The translations under genes were made by a program, and so were the position numbers. DNA of 64,000 bases from Chimonanthus salicifolius (Eukaryota > Streptophyta > Magnoliopsida > Laurales > Calycanthaceae): positions 32,784,631 through 32,848,630 of the forward strand of contig CM023539.1 of assembly GCA_013350335.1 (NCBI GenBank). The letters are read 5' to 3'. The notes beneath the pieces are model-generated. The model saw only the letters and a program-made list of their open reading frames with translations. It was not told the DNA's origin and searched no databases. Shown here piece after piece: positions 48,264 to 60,037 of the stretch (the first letter of the stretch is position 1; every line of letters starts with the position of its first letter).

Positions 48264-50350
48264 CATCACTTATTGAGACCTATTCAAAAAAATAGTTATA
48301 ACTCTGGCTATTTAAATCAGATTTGTAAAACTTGGGCTTGTTAGAAAGGTTATTGAATAAGTTTTCAAATGAATATAATTTCGTCAAAATCTTATATCAT
48401 GTGATGCCTCAATTATGTCTGCAAAGTTAATGTATATTTTTCTGCTAATTATGAGTGATGACCAATCATATGTTACCACCTAAGTTAGGTGAAGTGTTGC
48501 AACCAATTACAACCTTTCATATTCGTGCGCCAATGCAAAGTCCAAAATCCACTTGAATGGAGAGTCCCGACGTCCATGAAGGAGAGAAAATCTCTCCCAA
48601 GGAGAGTCTACGTGCCATATGAAGAAAATATAGCCAAAATGGAGAGAAAATAGCTATTTTGCGCCTCATGCCTTGTATTTTCCTTTTCCACCTTTAAGGC
48701 TGTGGTTTTGACCTAGCGACCCCCTTATATGGGTCCATAATGCTCCCAAGTGGGCCTCGGGCCCATGGGTGGGGTCTGCATGCATCAAATATACCAATTC
48801 AGAGGTCAAATCATCTAATTTTCCCCGCCAGTTGTCACGATCAAATTTAAGGCAAATGTCTCGCACAATTTCAACTTTCTGAGTGATGTCCACATCAAGT
48901 AACCACAATCCAATTCCAATTTGTAACTCTCTTTAAGAGCGAGGGCTTTGGTATGGCAACTCATCATGTGGGATCCATAATGCCTCCAGTGTGACCCCTA
49001 GCACATGGATTGGGTCCATATGCTTCAGAAGGGCCCGGTCACTTAATTTTGAATCTAGCTGATTATTATTTTTATTTTAAAACTTAAATTCAACCTTTCA
49101 TAAATTGCATTTGATGCATGTTGAACCATGGGATTAAACATGGTAGGTCAAAATATTAATCTAATAATTTATTTTTAATCTCATGATAGTCTTCATGAGA
49201 ACTTAGACATCCCTATAATTTGTATGATCATTAAGTAGGGTCCACTGTCTACCATGGCCCATCCAAACACCTGGATTTTTAAGCTCGAGCATCTACCGAA
49301 CCATATATATGCATATAATAGTTCTTTCATGGGGCAATTCTAGAGAATTTTATGTAACCTTGGCTTGTGGGATCCATAGTCGATCTAGTAGATCAAATTT
49401 CCTCCTCGCACCAACCCTACCCCCGGTGACTTGCACATGTACCCAATTTGACAACAATTTGACTTTTAAGGCTCGTTAATCTAACCTGGTGAATTTCCAC
49501 CATTGAATAAATATAAAATTCCGAGGGTCTTAAAAAATATATTTTCTCATATTCAATCTAGATGAAATTTTATAAGCATCATATAATAGCCAAAGACTCT
49601 TAAAACCACACATCCATGTGGGCCAAGAGACACCCATTATATATATTGGAAAATTGGTTGCAATTTCAAAATTCCATAGACTCATTATTTAGTTTTTTTC
49701 AAAAAAATTTAAACATTACATAAAACTGTTATTGGTAGATACATGCTGCTGGTTATAGGTATAATCGGCCAATAAGGTGTAACTCTAAGGATATACAACA
49801 CTATAAATCGTGATCAACATATGCTTCATATTATCAAATTCATATTTGGATTTTCATTTATCCAATTTTTAGATTTTAGATCCAAATCGACATCCACTGC
49901 ATATTATTAAATTTTGTATTCAAATTCAAATATTTTCACAAAAATAAAAAATCTTGACAATCTCTTCAACAAAATAAAAGTAAAATCAGTCAAATAGTCA
50001 AGTTCCAATTCCAAAAGAACTCAAATCCCATAAAATCATAGCTAGTTAAAATTAGAAGGAAGAAAAAAAAATCCTAAGAAATGATCCCGATAAACTACTT
50101 CAATACATTTATGATAAAGAAAGACAAGAGATGGGAAGAAAAAATGCCAAAATTAGAAAACAAAAACCAATCAAATTATATTTCTCACTTACAATACTAT
50201 CCCCTAATTCTAAATCTAATGGGTAGAATAGTGAGGACATAATAAAGTAAATATTAGGGTTTTTTCTTTTTACAGCTTAACTCATATCATATCTATCAAC
50301 AATGGAAATGTTATTTACATTACTTGCTATTTGGGTTAGTGGATTTTTTA
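48264..50350. other. Intergenic, nothing recognised
   Basis: No gene recognised. The 80-aa minus frame at 48666-48908 has no known domain. The first part is related to 44690-44920. Confidence 0.5.
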
Positions 50351-50358
50351 CTACATAT

Positions 50359-50786
50359 CAGGGGTCACCGATATGCAAATATCGGCCGATATGCATATTG
50401 GCCGTAATTTTTATCTCTCATCTCGATATCGGCATTTTCTCTCTCCTTCGATATCAGAACCGTGAAAAAACCGTGAAAAATCGTGCAAAACCGTGAAAAA
50501 CCGCAAAAAACCGCAAAAAACCGTGAGACCCTGTGAAACCCGTGAACCCTGAACCGTGAAAAACCGTGTAAAAACCGTGAAAAATCATATCGGTGTTTTT
50601 AAAAAAAAAAAATTTAAAAATTTAAAAAAAAAATTAAATACTGATATTTATAAATATTGGCCGATATTGTGGCCGATATTCGGTATGTACGGCCGATACT
50701 TATCGTATCGGCCGATATTACTCGGTTTTAAAAAATCGATATATATCGGCCGATACGATATGTATCGGCCGATATTTGTACCTTAG
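50359..50786. mobile_element. hAT-type MITE made of TATCGGCCGATA palindromes, 428 bp
   Basis: An 8-bp duplication CTACATAT is perfect at 50351-50358 and 50787-50794. The element starts CAGGGGTCACCGATATGC; the right end in reverse complement is CTAAGGTACAAATATCGGCC, an imperfect terminal inverted repeat sharing AAATATCGGCCGATA. The palindrome TATCGGCCGATA or a variant occurs at least six times, and about ten CCGTGAAAAA words fill 50460-50585. Confidence 0.85.
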
Positions 50787-50794
50787 CTACATAT

Positions 50795-52207
50795 TTAGTT
50801 AGATCCAATCTAAATAGATGTTAGACTTGAACTCAGATTTGGATAAATAAATAAATAAATAAATGGATCCAAAATTTGCATCCAATCCATTTATTTTGAA
50901 TAAGATGTTTCAAATTTTCAATTATTCATTTCACATCTATCCATTTCGGAGAACTACTCACTTTAAATTCTCCTGATCCAAACACAGTCTTTGAATATTG
51001 AACATGGAAAGGTATTACGATAAGTCTCAGGCCTTATAGATCCTCATTTAGAATATAGTTTCGAAGTCAGGGCCAAACCCATCCAGTTATCAAGTCCCTA
51101 ACCTCTTCCTTTTCCTTTTTAACTCGGAGTGAGTCATCAGGCCATAATTTGAAAATAGGAAAAATCTAAATTCATTGCTAGTAACGCCTCAGAACTCAAG
51201 TCCATAACCGTAAAGTACTTATCCCAACATTCATTGCTTACCAATGGTGCTAAATTTGAGAGTCCTTACTTAATCTATCAGTTCCGTTGTCGTCGTCGTC
51301 GTCATCATCATCACTAAAGCACTATCCCTACCCGAACTATCCTTTTGCCACCAAAACGGAGGGCCATAGTCACCCCACGCAAAACCCTAATTTCTAGTAG
51401 AATAAAAACAAAAAATAGCAAATGACGCCAAGATCTCTTCTTCTTTTTTCTCATTTAGAAAAACATAAATAAATAAAGGGAGCAGGTTTCAACTTTGTTT
51501 CCTTGCTTAGATTGGATGGCAATGAATGGCAGTCAGAGATGCCAATAAAACTACTTAGTGGGCGCCTGTGATGGGGTCAGCGCAGCTCGAATGGCAATTT
51601 AGATCTTGGTATGCTGTTAGCGATTATGGGAATATCAAGAAATAGGGAATGGCTGTAATGGCTGATATGGATTGCTATGATCCAGAGAGAGAGAGATAAG
51701 GGTGGATGGGTACTGAAATCTTTGAAAGGGAAAAGGGTTTTAGGCTACCAAGATATAGGGCCTCAAGATCTTGAGCTTGGTCTCATCTGATCTGGAGTTC
51801 GACCCAATTAGTATATGGTTCAAACCTGATTATTAATTGGGTAAAAGACTCAAGCTCAAGCCTGATTTTGTGTGAGCTTGGTTCTTTTTGCTTTCATTCA
51901 AAAGGACCAAATACTTATCACTAATTCCATTAGTACCTTGAACTAGCAAAGCCTCAATTCACCAAGTACCGGCATCACTACTACTTCCACTGTCAAAGTG
52001 AGGTTCATAATTTCTGCTTCTTATTGAAAGATAAAAACCTCATAACAATATTTTAAAGTGTTTTGTAGAATATATGAGAAGAACAAGAACTGATAATATC
52101 AGCGTTTTCAATTGAAAGCAGTATACGGTTGTGTCACCAATGCAGAAATGTAGATGGAGAATCTCTTGATACAATGATACATGTCAAAAAGTTTTTACAT
52201 GAACTGG
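50795..52207. other. Intergenic, nothing recognised
   Basis: No gene or element ends identified. A short GTC/ATC trinucleotide run lies near 51290-51312. Confidence 0.5.
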
Positions 52208-52218
52208 AAGATGCGCTA

Positions 52219-52390
52219 CGAACCCACATGGGTGTAATTTAACCGGTGGCCTCCTGCCTCAGGAAGCAGAAAGTTGCAGGTTCGAGCCCTATGGCCTAAC
52301 CTTGATGTGCCCTAGGGATAATGGGCTCACCCGTGGGGGTTTTACGCTGGGTATCCAACGGTTTCCCACACGTAAATTCAAAAAAAAAAA
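52219..52390 (+). mobile_element. tRNA-derived SINE, about 172 bp, 11-bp TSD
   Basis: AAGATGCGCTA flanks the element at 52208-52218 and 52391-52401. The insert has a pol III B-box (GGTTCGAGCCC, about 52279-52289) preceded by a tRNA-like segment, and it ends in an A-run of about a dozen bases. The target-site duplication and A-tail show LINE-mediated retroposition. A-box match is weak. Confidence 0.85.
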
Positions 52391-52615
52391 AAGATGCGCT
52401 ATGAGTTTTATTAACTAGTACACCACACACAACAAAAATTGAAAATACACATGAAGCACTAATGTTGGTTTTATTACATCTGCTGGACTGCTACTATATG
52501 ATGGGAAACTACAGTAAAGAAAGAATATCCACCTCAAAACTTCTACTTAAAGGCTCTGATGACATTCTGAAAGCATTTGGTATCAGGGATTGCAGAAGAG
52601 ATGAGAACGTAAAAT

Positions 52616-52918
52616 CTATTCAAATTGCTTCCATGATAGTATGTTCTTTTTCTGCTTCTTAATCAATGGTTTGATTTCTTCCACAACCCTGAAAATATGT
52701 ACCTGCATTTCAGTACTTTTAAGAAGCTCAAAGACGCAGACATCATCTTTTTCAATATTATTATTGTAACTGAAGGCAGCCCAACCACCACTGAGAACAC
52801 CAAGGCCCCTGTCGTTGTAAATATATTTCGTAGGCCATGCCTTTCCATTTGGATCCCAAAGAATAATCTCACACTTGGGTCTACGAAGGTGGTCTCTCAC
52901 AAAATCTCCAGGAAGTGC
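52616..52918 (-). CDS. B3-domain transcription factor, terminal exon only
   Basis: On the minus strand an acceptor GTGCAG at 52919-52924 precedes an open exon of 100 codons to a stop at 52616. It encodes the second half of a plant B3 DNA-binding domain: ALPGDFVRDHL, then CEIILWDPNGKAWPTKYIY, LSGGWAAFSYNNNIEKDD and VCVFELL. The spacing fits REM-type B3 proteins, nuclear DNA-binding regulators. No exon with the first B3 half was recognised between 52930 and 64000, where transposons dominate. It is either the end of a gene with a very long intron or an orphaned fragment. No stop or frameshift lies within the exon. The SINE at 52219 sits 225 bp downstream. Confidence 0.72.
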   Translation of the reverse strand, partial: ALPGDFVRDHLRRPKCEIILWDPNGKAWPTKYIYNDRGLGVLSGGWAAFSYNNNIEKDDVCVFELLKSTEMQVHIFRVVEEIKPLIKKQKKNILSWKQFE

Positions 52919-54030
52919 CTGCACCAATAAGAGAATTTGGTTAAGAAATTTTCAGGTTAAATGGATAGAAATGAGGAAAGAAATTGCTGAATAGATTACA
53001 TCCTTTTCCTCTCTACCGAGCCAAAACCAAAATGTGAAAAGCTTGATCACAAGACATTCATGTGTGCATACAAGAGGGAGAGAGAGAGAAGAGAGATGTG
53101 TGTGTGAGAGAGATGATTTGGCTGTCCATGTCGAATGATTAGAACAAGCATTCTTGTTCTGCGATATGGTCACATCTGTTGTGAACCACAAGCAATGAGC
53201 CGTACGAACATTATAATCATTTTTCTGTTCATGTCAATGCTCAAAATAAATGATTAGCCCAAGCTTCCTTACGTAGGAACATGGTCCCTCGCATTGTAAC
53301 TGAGAAATGATGAACAGCATGGACCTCAAATTCATTTTTATGTTCAAACAACTTGCTGAAGCACGAGGAAAGCATGACTCCAGGGAGACCCTTAGGTGGC
53401 TTTCATAGTCTATTATTTGCAGCTCATAGCCGCAAGTGAAAATTAGCAGCAGGGACAGAATTCAGGAGTAAATGTGATTGGTTAGACCACTAAACGAAAA
53501 ACTTAAGCAGCCATACTAATCTCAAGAGTCGAACAGTTATTCAGGAGGAATAATTCAACTCAGCCAACTTCAGTCAACATGTTTATTATTGTTATTTCAT
53601 TTTGTTATTTGACACTTGAGAGCAGCCATACTACTCTCGGAAAGGGTCAAATAGTTCTTTTAAGTGGAATAGCTTAAATGAGCCAACTTCAGTTAACATA
53701 TGGACATTAGGTGTCATTCATTGTATACTGCTCCATTAAAAATTAAATAGTAACTTTCGTGTTGCATTTTTAGATTTTTAAATTATATTTTTTTACATTA
53801 ATCTCATTCCACCTTTGCCATTATATTATGTTTTTATTGAACTCCCATCTTATCCAATTTTTTTTTCTATTTTGTTTTATTATTTGTGGACATGCTCACA
53901 CAAGTTCTTTAGCTACCTATATACATAAGGTCTTGAGTTCGACTCTTCCCCTGACTTACCTGATACAAGACGTTTGGGGGTGGTTTCGTGTATCTGTCGG
54001 ATTAGTCTCACCTCCAATGTGGAGTGGGGA
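52919..54030. other. Upstream of the B3 exon; no other exon found
   Basis: Contains a (GA)n/(TG)n microsatellite near 53073-53111. A segment near 53905-53960 (AGGTCTTGAGTTCGACTC) resembles a pol III B-box region of an old SINE, without clear ends. Confidence 0.4.
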
Positions 54031-54199
54031 TACAATGTGGACATTGGAAGCACGGCAAAGGATGGGGCCATGACAGTTGCGATGAAATTTTACGATAAAC
54101 TCCATAACGGTAAAGGCATGGGCAAGGCAGCTAACAAGACCTATCAATTAGACGGTTTATTGTGCGTGGACCCGACACAGGACGATGGGATCCACTTGG
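54031..54199 (+). repeat. 169-bp dispersed repeat, copy 1
   Basis: Aligns without gaps to 62941-63109 (constant offset 8910). Shared words include GTGGACATTGG, CAGTTGCGATGA, TTTTACGATAAA and ACCTATCAATTA. Both copies are open in one plus frame, but differences fall on all codon positions, so it is not treated as a gene. Confidence 0.8.
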
Positions 54200-55823
54200 A
54201 TCCTTCAATAAGCCAAGTCGGGCCCAAGATGTCTCACACGAACACCCACGAGAAATTCGATTCAGCTACATAGGCCAAGCTCTCCAACAACCCAAGACCA
54301 AGTCAACTTAGAACAGGTTTGAAATTCAAGTGGGCCGACTCAGAAGAGTTGTGCGCGAGTGATGCAATCCTAGGGTCGAATTTGTTAAAATCCACCAGTA
54401 GGCTTGCAGTTTCAAAGTATGGTCTATGAAAGATCCACGCAGTCGATTACGGTTCGTAAAAGGATTCTGTGTTAGTAAGGAATTGCTCAAACAATATCCA
54501 AACCGATTGCACAAGCTTCCCATAAATTCGAATTAGTCTATGGAATCCTCTAGATTAGGCCTAATTGAATGTAATTAATAATAGCAGAAGCAAATTAAAA
54601 GAAAAGATGATAAATTTGATTATTGCATTACCTAATCTAAGAATACCATGGAACTAATTGAATTCAGAAATTAAACTGGTACTTACTTGCAAGATAAAAT
54701 TGGTCCTAGTCCAAGGACCTGACTTTCACCAAGGGCCGAAGCCCGACGTGAATTCACACGACAACTCCAAGAGTCTTTTCTCAAAATAATCTTATTCAAT
54801 TGTGTGGAACTCTAATGGGCTACAAGCCTATTTATAATAAATAAAAAAGTGTAAAAAGACCAAATTAGCCTTGCCTCTCGAAAAAACTTCTAAAATAAGC
54901 AACCTACTTAAGATAGAATGCAGTCTAATTTTGACCATTCTATCTCAACCCTAAAAAATGCCACATGGCTTATTGAATGAACAAGATTAAATCCTAAAAC
55001 GCAAAACAAATAAAGTAAAGAGGCCAATTACACCTACTTTTTCCACCTCCTTTCTCCACGTACTTTACCTGCCAAATCCTCTCTTTTCCAAGCATGTGGA
55101 GTACAATCCCGTATGGAAAGGTTTTGGGTAGGTTTAGGGTAGCAAAACAAGCAAATTGGGGTTGATTTAGGTGAATTTGACCCATATGACCCATATGTTA
55201 TGATCTTAGGGCAATTGGGTTCGCTTTTGGGCTTGTGGATGCGGGTCTTGAGCACCAATTGATTTATTATGTTCAATTAGACCTAATTGGACTTCATGGA
55301 GCTTATTGGAATTTGGGTCAAGCCTAGTAATATTAGGGGCTTACAAGCTTAAGTGGTTCATTCGGGCCTATTAGGTAGTTGGGCTCAGACTAGCAAAGTG
55401 TTCAGGTTTATTAAACGGAGTCGACTAATGAATACCCTAAGCAATTTGGGTCATGAAAGCCAAGTTAATTTTATCAATGGTCCATTAGGCCTAATGCCTC
55501 CATCAGCGAGTCACACTTTGAGTCACAAGGGAGCTAGGACTCAATTCAAATTCAAATCAGCCTCATTAAGTCATAATGGGTTTCCAAGTGGTTTGAATTC
55601 AAATCAGGCCCATCCAATCAAACTCGAATTGGTCCAAGGCAAGTCACACTTGGATTAGCCTAAGAGGCTTGTGTGACTTTGGAGTCCCAGCCGACTCAGC
55701 CAATCATTGACTGGTTGAGTTTAAAGGACTCCTTATAAATAGCTAACTCAGTTTTAAAACTAGAGTCGGTAATCAGGGTTTACTAATCCTATAAAAGCCC
55801 ACTGAGAGGACCGAGTTGAGTAG
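54200..55823. other. Intergenic, probably old LTR-element DNA
   Basis: No coding domain. Near 55730-55800 TATA-like words (CTTATAAATAG, CCTATAAAAGCC) precede the copia insertion. The same sequence continues on the other side at 60038 with GA-rich text, so the copia element sits inside an older, LTR-like sequence. Confidence 0.45.
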
Positions 55824-56027
55824 CCTAGTGTAAAATAAAACAATAAGGAAAAAGAAAAGGAGAATGAGAAATTGTGGAGAGGAATTCTTTCTCTCTGTTG
55901 TATTAAATGTTTTGAAAACTAAAGAAGACACATGAATTTATAATTATAGGTCAACATTCCAATCTTGAATGATTCTGGTCAACTAGGAGCAAACGTGGTC
56001 CCATATGGTCAATTGGTTACTGTAGTA

Positions 56028-56719
56028 GGTCTACTACAGGAAGAGGCCTGGGTTGCCGGTGTTGATACACCAAAGCGGGCTTACTAGTGCTAAATGGATT
56101 AGTATCAACAGAGAGAAGAGGGAGAACAGGAGAGTGGGAAGAAGCAGATGGTGCAAAAAAGTGGGGGACCTTCTCAAAAAGGTAACATCCATGGACACAT
56201 GCTTTGCCAACGAGGGGATCAAGATACTTGTAGCCTTTATTGAATGGTGAATAATCCAAAAAGGCACATCGCACAGCCCAGAGAGAGTTTATCACCAGAA
56301 AACAGGTGAACAAAGCATACATACGCAAAAACATGTAAGGGAAGTATGTGGATGGTTTTATATACGGATAGAAGGTCTACTACAGGTGGAGGCCTGGGCT
56401 GCCAGCGTTGGTACACCAAAGCGAGCTTAGTAGTGCTAAAAGGATCAGTATCAGCAGAGAGAAGAGGGAGAACAGGAGAAGGGGAAGAAGCAGATGGTGT
56501 AGAAAAGTAGGGGACCACCTCAAAAAGGTAATATCCATGGACACATGCTTTGCCAATGAGGGGATCAAGATGCTTGTAGCCTTTATGGAAGGGTGAATAA
56601 CCCAAAAAGACACAACGCACGGCCCGGAGAGAGTTCATCACTAGAAAACAGGTGAACAGAGCATACATACGCAAAAACATGTAAGGGAAGAATGTAGATG
56701 GTTTTATATAGGGATAGAA
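56028..56719 (+). repeat. 346-bp direct duplication inside the copia element
   Basis: Unit 1 begins GGTCTACTACAGG at 56028 and unit 2 begins with the same words at 56374. CAGGTGAACA recurs at 56303 and 56649. Both spacings are 346 bp. The unit is integrase C-terminal coding sequence on the minus strand, joined to the last bases of the LTR. Because 346 is not a multiple of 3, the duplication also shifts the frame. Confidence 0.95.
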
Positions 56720-56792
56720 GGTTAATAGGGGACTTTCCTAGCAACACTCGGGATGGCATTTTGTTGATAAGGTACACCAAGTTAAGACAACT

Positions 56793-57720
56793 TCAGGCCC
56801 ATATGACTGTGGGACATGAATGATAAAGAGAAGAGAACGGGGCTACCTCAAATAGGAGTCCGTTTTTCCGTTCAACTACACCGTTTTGTTGAGGTGTAGA
56901 TAAACAAGTCTTGCAAAAATTTAACAAAAGAATGTGACAAATATTCCCTCCCCAATTATCGCTACACAAAATTTGAATTTTACAAGCAAATTGAGTTTCA
57001 ATCCATTGATAAAATGTGCTAAAATGATCAAACGCATCAGATTTATGTTTCATCATATATATCCATGTCATGCTAGAATAATCATCAATAAATATAACAA
57101 ACTAACGAAAACCGGTGCGAGAAACAGAAGGAGATTTCCAAATATCAGTGTATAAGAGAAAATAATGTAGATGTACATTTATTGATAAAAAGAGGAAAAT
57201 TAAGTCTACTATGTTTGCCATATTGGCAATATTCACACTCACAATAACGAAAAGATAAAGAAGGAACAAGTTGTTTCGAAACAGAGTCGGAAGAATGTCC
57301 TAGCCGACAATGCCAAACCCACACATCTGGTGAGGAGGAGGTCAAACAAGCTTCAAAGGTACCAGTCCGTGTATCGAGAAAGTATAAGCCTCCAACTTCA
57401 CGACCACCACCAATCACCTGCCTCGTGGTCAGATCTTGAAAGACACAATGAGAAGGAAAGGAAGTGAATGAGCAATTCAAAGAATTAGTGAGTGCACTAA
57501 CAAATAACAAATTGCGACATAAATGGGGAACATGAAACACAGATGAGAGATCCAAGGTCGAAGAGACAGGGATTGTCCCTTTGCCAGCAATAGGTAGTAG
57601 AGGAGCCATTAGCTAATTTTACTTGACCACAAGAAATACGGAAAATGGAAGAAAAAATGTTAGGTATACCAACCATATGATCTGTGGCCCCAGAATCGAT
57701 AATCCAAGAATGAGATAAGC
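56793..57720 (-). pseudogene. copia protease-integrase region, broken
   Basis: Read on the minus strand: protease active site IIDSGATDHM near 57710-57680; then the frame beginning MAPLLPIAGKG (57609-57145) ending in the GAG-pre-integrase zinc-binding motif (WHCRLGH, then CECEYCQYGKH). After a frame change come integrase core pieces at 57071-56793 with SDNWGG and STPQQNGVVERKN, the latter holding the catalytic glutamate. At least two frame changes make it non-functional. The integrase C-terminus continues into the duplicated units below 56780. Confidence 0.85.
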
Positions 57721-57799
57721 ATGATTTGCAAAGGACACAAAGCCTGAAGTGGAGGAGACAACATTGGAAGCCTCATAAGGATTGAAGGCATTGAATTTG

Positions 57800-58827
57800 C
57801 TATTGTAATAAAGCTAACTTTTGGCGAGTCACCAGGGCATTGTCATTGCTCGAATCGGAAGAAGTAGCAGCAGCAGGTGCAACGGTGAGATGAGCTTGCT
57901 TTGGACAACTATGAAGCTTGAAGCATGTATCAACATAGTGGTTGATCATCTTACAATAGGTGCAGAACCGGGTACCTTTCTTCCGTGGCCCCCTGGTGTC
58001 ACGATGAGTATTAGAAGATGGGTCTTTGCTACGGAGAGAAGAAGCCCCAGTAGGTGTAGGAGGCCTAGAAGAATGAGCAGTGACCATTGCGAAGGGTTCA
58101 ATCAACATAGAATGAGGCATGATGAGACGATATCGTTCATCGTGAAGCACAGCGAAATAAACCACATCCTGAGAAGGAAGAGGTCGTCGCCCAAGTAGTT
58201 GAGCTCGTATAGGCTTAAAATCAGAGTTGAGCCCAGCCAAGAACTCAAAAATCCGTCTCGGTCAATGTATTCTCTGTGAAGAACAGTGTCGTCAGAATTC
58301 TTAAAAGTAATGGATTCAAGTTGATCTAGCTCCAACCAATAGGACCGCATCTTAGTGTAATACTGAACAAGAGCTAGCTCCTTCTGTATGAGATGAGCAG
58401 CCGTCTGAGATAACTCATAAATACGAGTGAAGTTATCCCCATCAGAATAGAGAGCCTTAACAATGTCCCAAACAGCTTGGGTAGTGGAAAGACCATAGAC
58501 CAGGCATCGAACATAATCTTCCATGGAATGAAGAAGCCATGACTGGACCTAAGAGTTATTCGCGGTCCAGGTGGCATAGGTAGAATCTGTCATAGCCGGT
58601 GCTTTGGCAGTACCATTGATATAAGACAACATTTGCTTTGCAGTCAAGAACATCTTGACAGAATGAGACCATTGAAAGTAGTTCGTCTCATTGAGCAATA
58701 CCGTCGTCATCTGACTAATCTGTGGAGAACCATGGGAGGCCATATTTGGAAGAGACGATGTAGTAGATGAGGCCATGGAAGATGCACTAGATGAAGCCAT
58801 GTGTGCCAGATACTGATCCAAAAGCAC
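57800..58827 (-). pseudogene. copia gag, broken
   Basis: Three minus-strand pieces: 58827-58549 (Ser-rich start, then LNETNYFQWSHSVKMFL, typical of copia gag N-termini), 58524-58250 (gag helical domain, VWDIVKALYSDGDNFTRIYE) and 58240-57800 (CCHC zinc knuckle CTYCKMINHYVDTC). The first two share a frame; the third is shifted. The ATG lies about 1 kb downstream of the 5' LTR, leaving an unusually long leader at 58830-59813 with only chance frames. Confidence 0.85.
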
Positions 58828-60037
58828 AGTGAGAAGTCCAAAATAAATAACAATTCAGGTTGCAGTCTGAAAAAATTAAAAAAAAATATTGTTGTGTACA
58901 GCAACACAAGGAGACGAACAACTCAAAAGTAGACCCCACCAAGCACGACCGAGAGCGGAAGCCAGAGGGGTGTGGAAGACAAGGTAGGGCGACACTAGTA
59001 GGCTGGATTCCAAGCCAAAAAATAGATCCAAGGGGCAACAAATCGAGAACAGGAAGCCTAAGAACTGGATGGTCCTTTACTCCTATGTTCTAGGCAGCAA
59101 ACGTAAATCTGCACAAAGGAGGGCCCACCGGGGATAAAAGGCAGAGCAATCAAGTTGGGTTGAAGCAACAACAAGAGGCAACACCAGTAGAGGTCATTTG
59201 AAGGCTGTTGAAACAAAAAGCCAGCAATCTAAACAAGAAGAACCCAAAAACAGGGGTGTTGGGTGTCCGAGGTAGCAATGGGAAATCTACAAAAAGGAGG
59301 GACTCACCGATGATGAAGGGCATAGAAACCAAGCTGGATGGAGACAATAGCAGGGGGCAACAATAAAAGGCCTGGTTCCAAGCAAAACCAGGAGATCTAG
59401 CGCAAAACCTCCAAAAACTGGGGTTCATGCATCCCAACAGCAGCCCAAAAAACAGCGGATCGGAGGGTCCCACACAAATCAGACCAAAGATTTGATGGTA
59501 TAGATGGAAAGGTTAGCAAAAAATGGCAGGGAAGATAGGGGTCCTATCGGCAGAAGCTTCTCCGCTGAATGGATCGAAGACCAAGAAGTGACAGCTGCAG
59601 AAGAGAAGAACTTGGGAAGGCATAGAAGACTGAAAAAAATCCTGAAAAAGGCAGAGGTCTCAGAGAAGTCCTCTATAGAAGTCCTCAGGGATCTGGAGAA
59701 GAGGCCGGAGTCCAACGATGAACAGTAACTCCGGCGACAAATAGTTATTACCACGAGGAACATTAAACCGGAAGAAGAAACTGCACTTAAAGCGCCCAGA
59801 AACTTGTTCTGGCTGATACCATGTAGAATATAATAATAATAATAATAAGGAAAAGGAGAAATTGTGGAGAGGAATTCTCTCTCTGTTGTATTGAATGTTT
59901 TGGAAACTAAAGAGAATAGATGAATTTATAATTCTCTCTCTGTCTACATTCCAATCTGGAATGATTCTGGTCAACTAGGGCCAAACATGGGTCCCACATG
60001 GTCAATTGGTTACAGTAGTGGGTCCTAGAACACCTAG

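Larger units (their letters stand above)
55829..60032 (-). mobile_element. Ty1/copia retrotransposon, 4.2 kb, RT-RNase H deleted
   Basis: LTRs at 55829-56038 (210 bp) and 59822-60032 (211 bp) share GAAATTGTGGAGAGGAATTC and ATTCTGGTCAACTAGG. The target duplication CCTAG is perfect at 55824-55828 and 60033-60037. On the minus strand the 5' LTR (59822-60032) is followed by TGGTATCAG, a Met-tRNA primer site, at about 59813-59821. Gag, protease and integrase follow; RT and RNase H are absent, and a 346-bp duplication occupies the 3' internal end. It is not autonomous. Confidence 0.93.

Noticed and set aside
52219..52290. tRNA gene
   Set aside because: It has a B-box, but the body does not fold as a cloverleaf by eye and is followed by an unrelated tail, an A-run and an 11-bp duplication, so it is a SINE.
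54031..54273. Conserved small protein gene shared with 62842-63126
   Set aside because: Differences between copies fall on all codon positions and the starts and ends of the two frames do not correspond.
58830..59813. Several frames of 60-107 aa in the copia leader
   Set aside because: They lie between primer site and gag, on both strands, with no domain; treated as untranslated leader.
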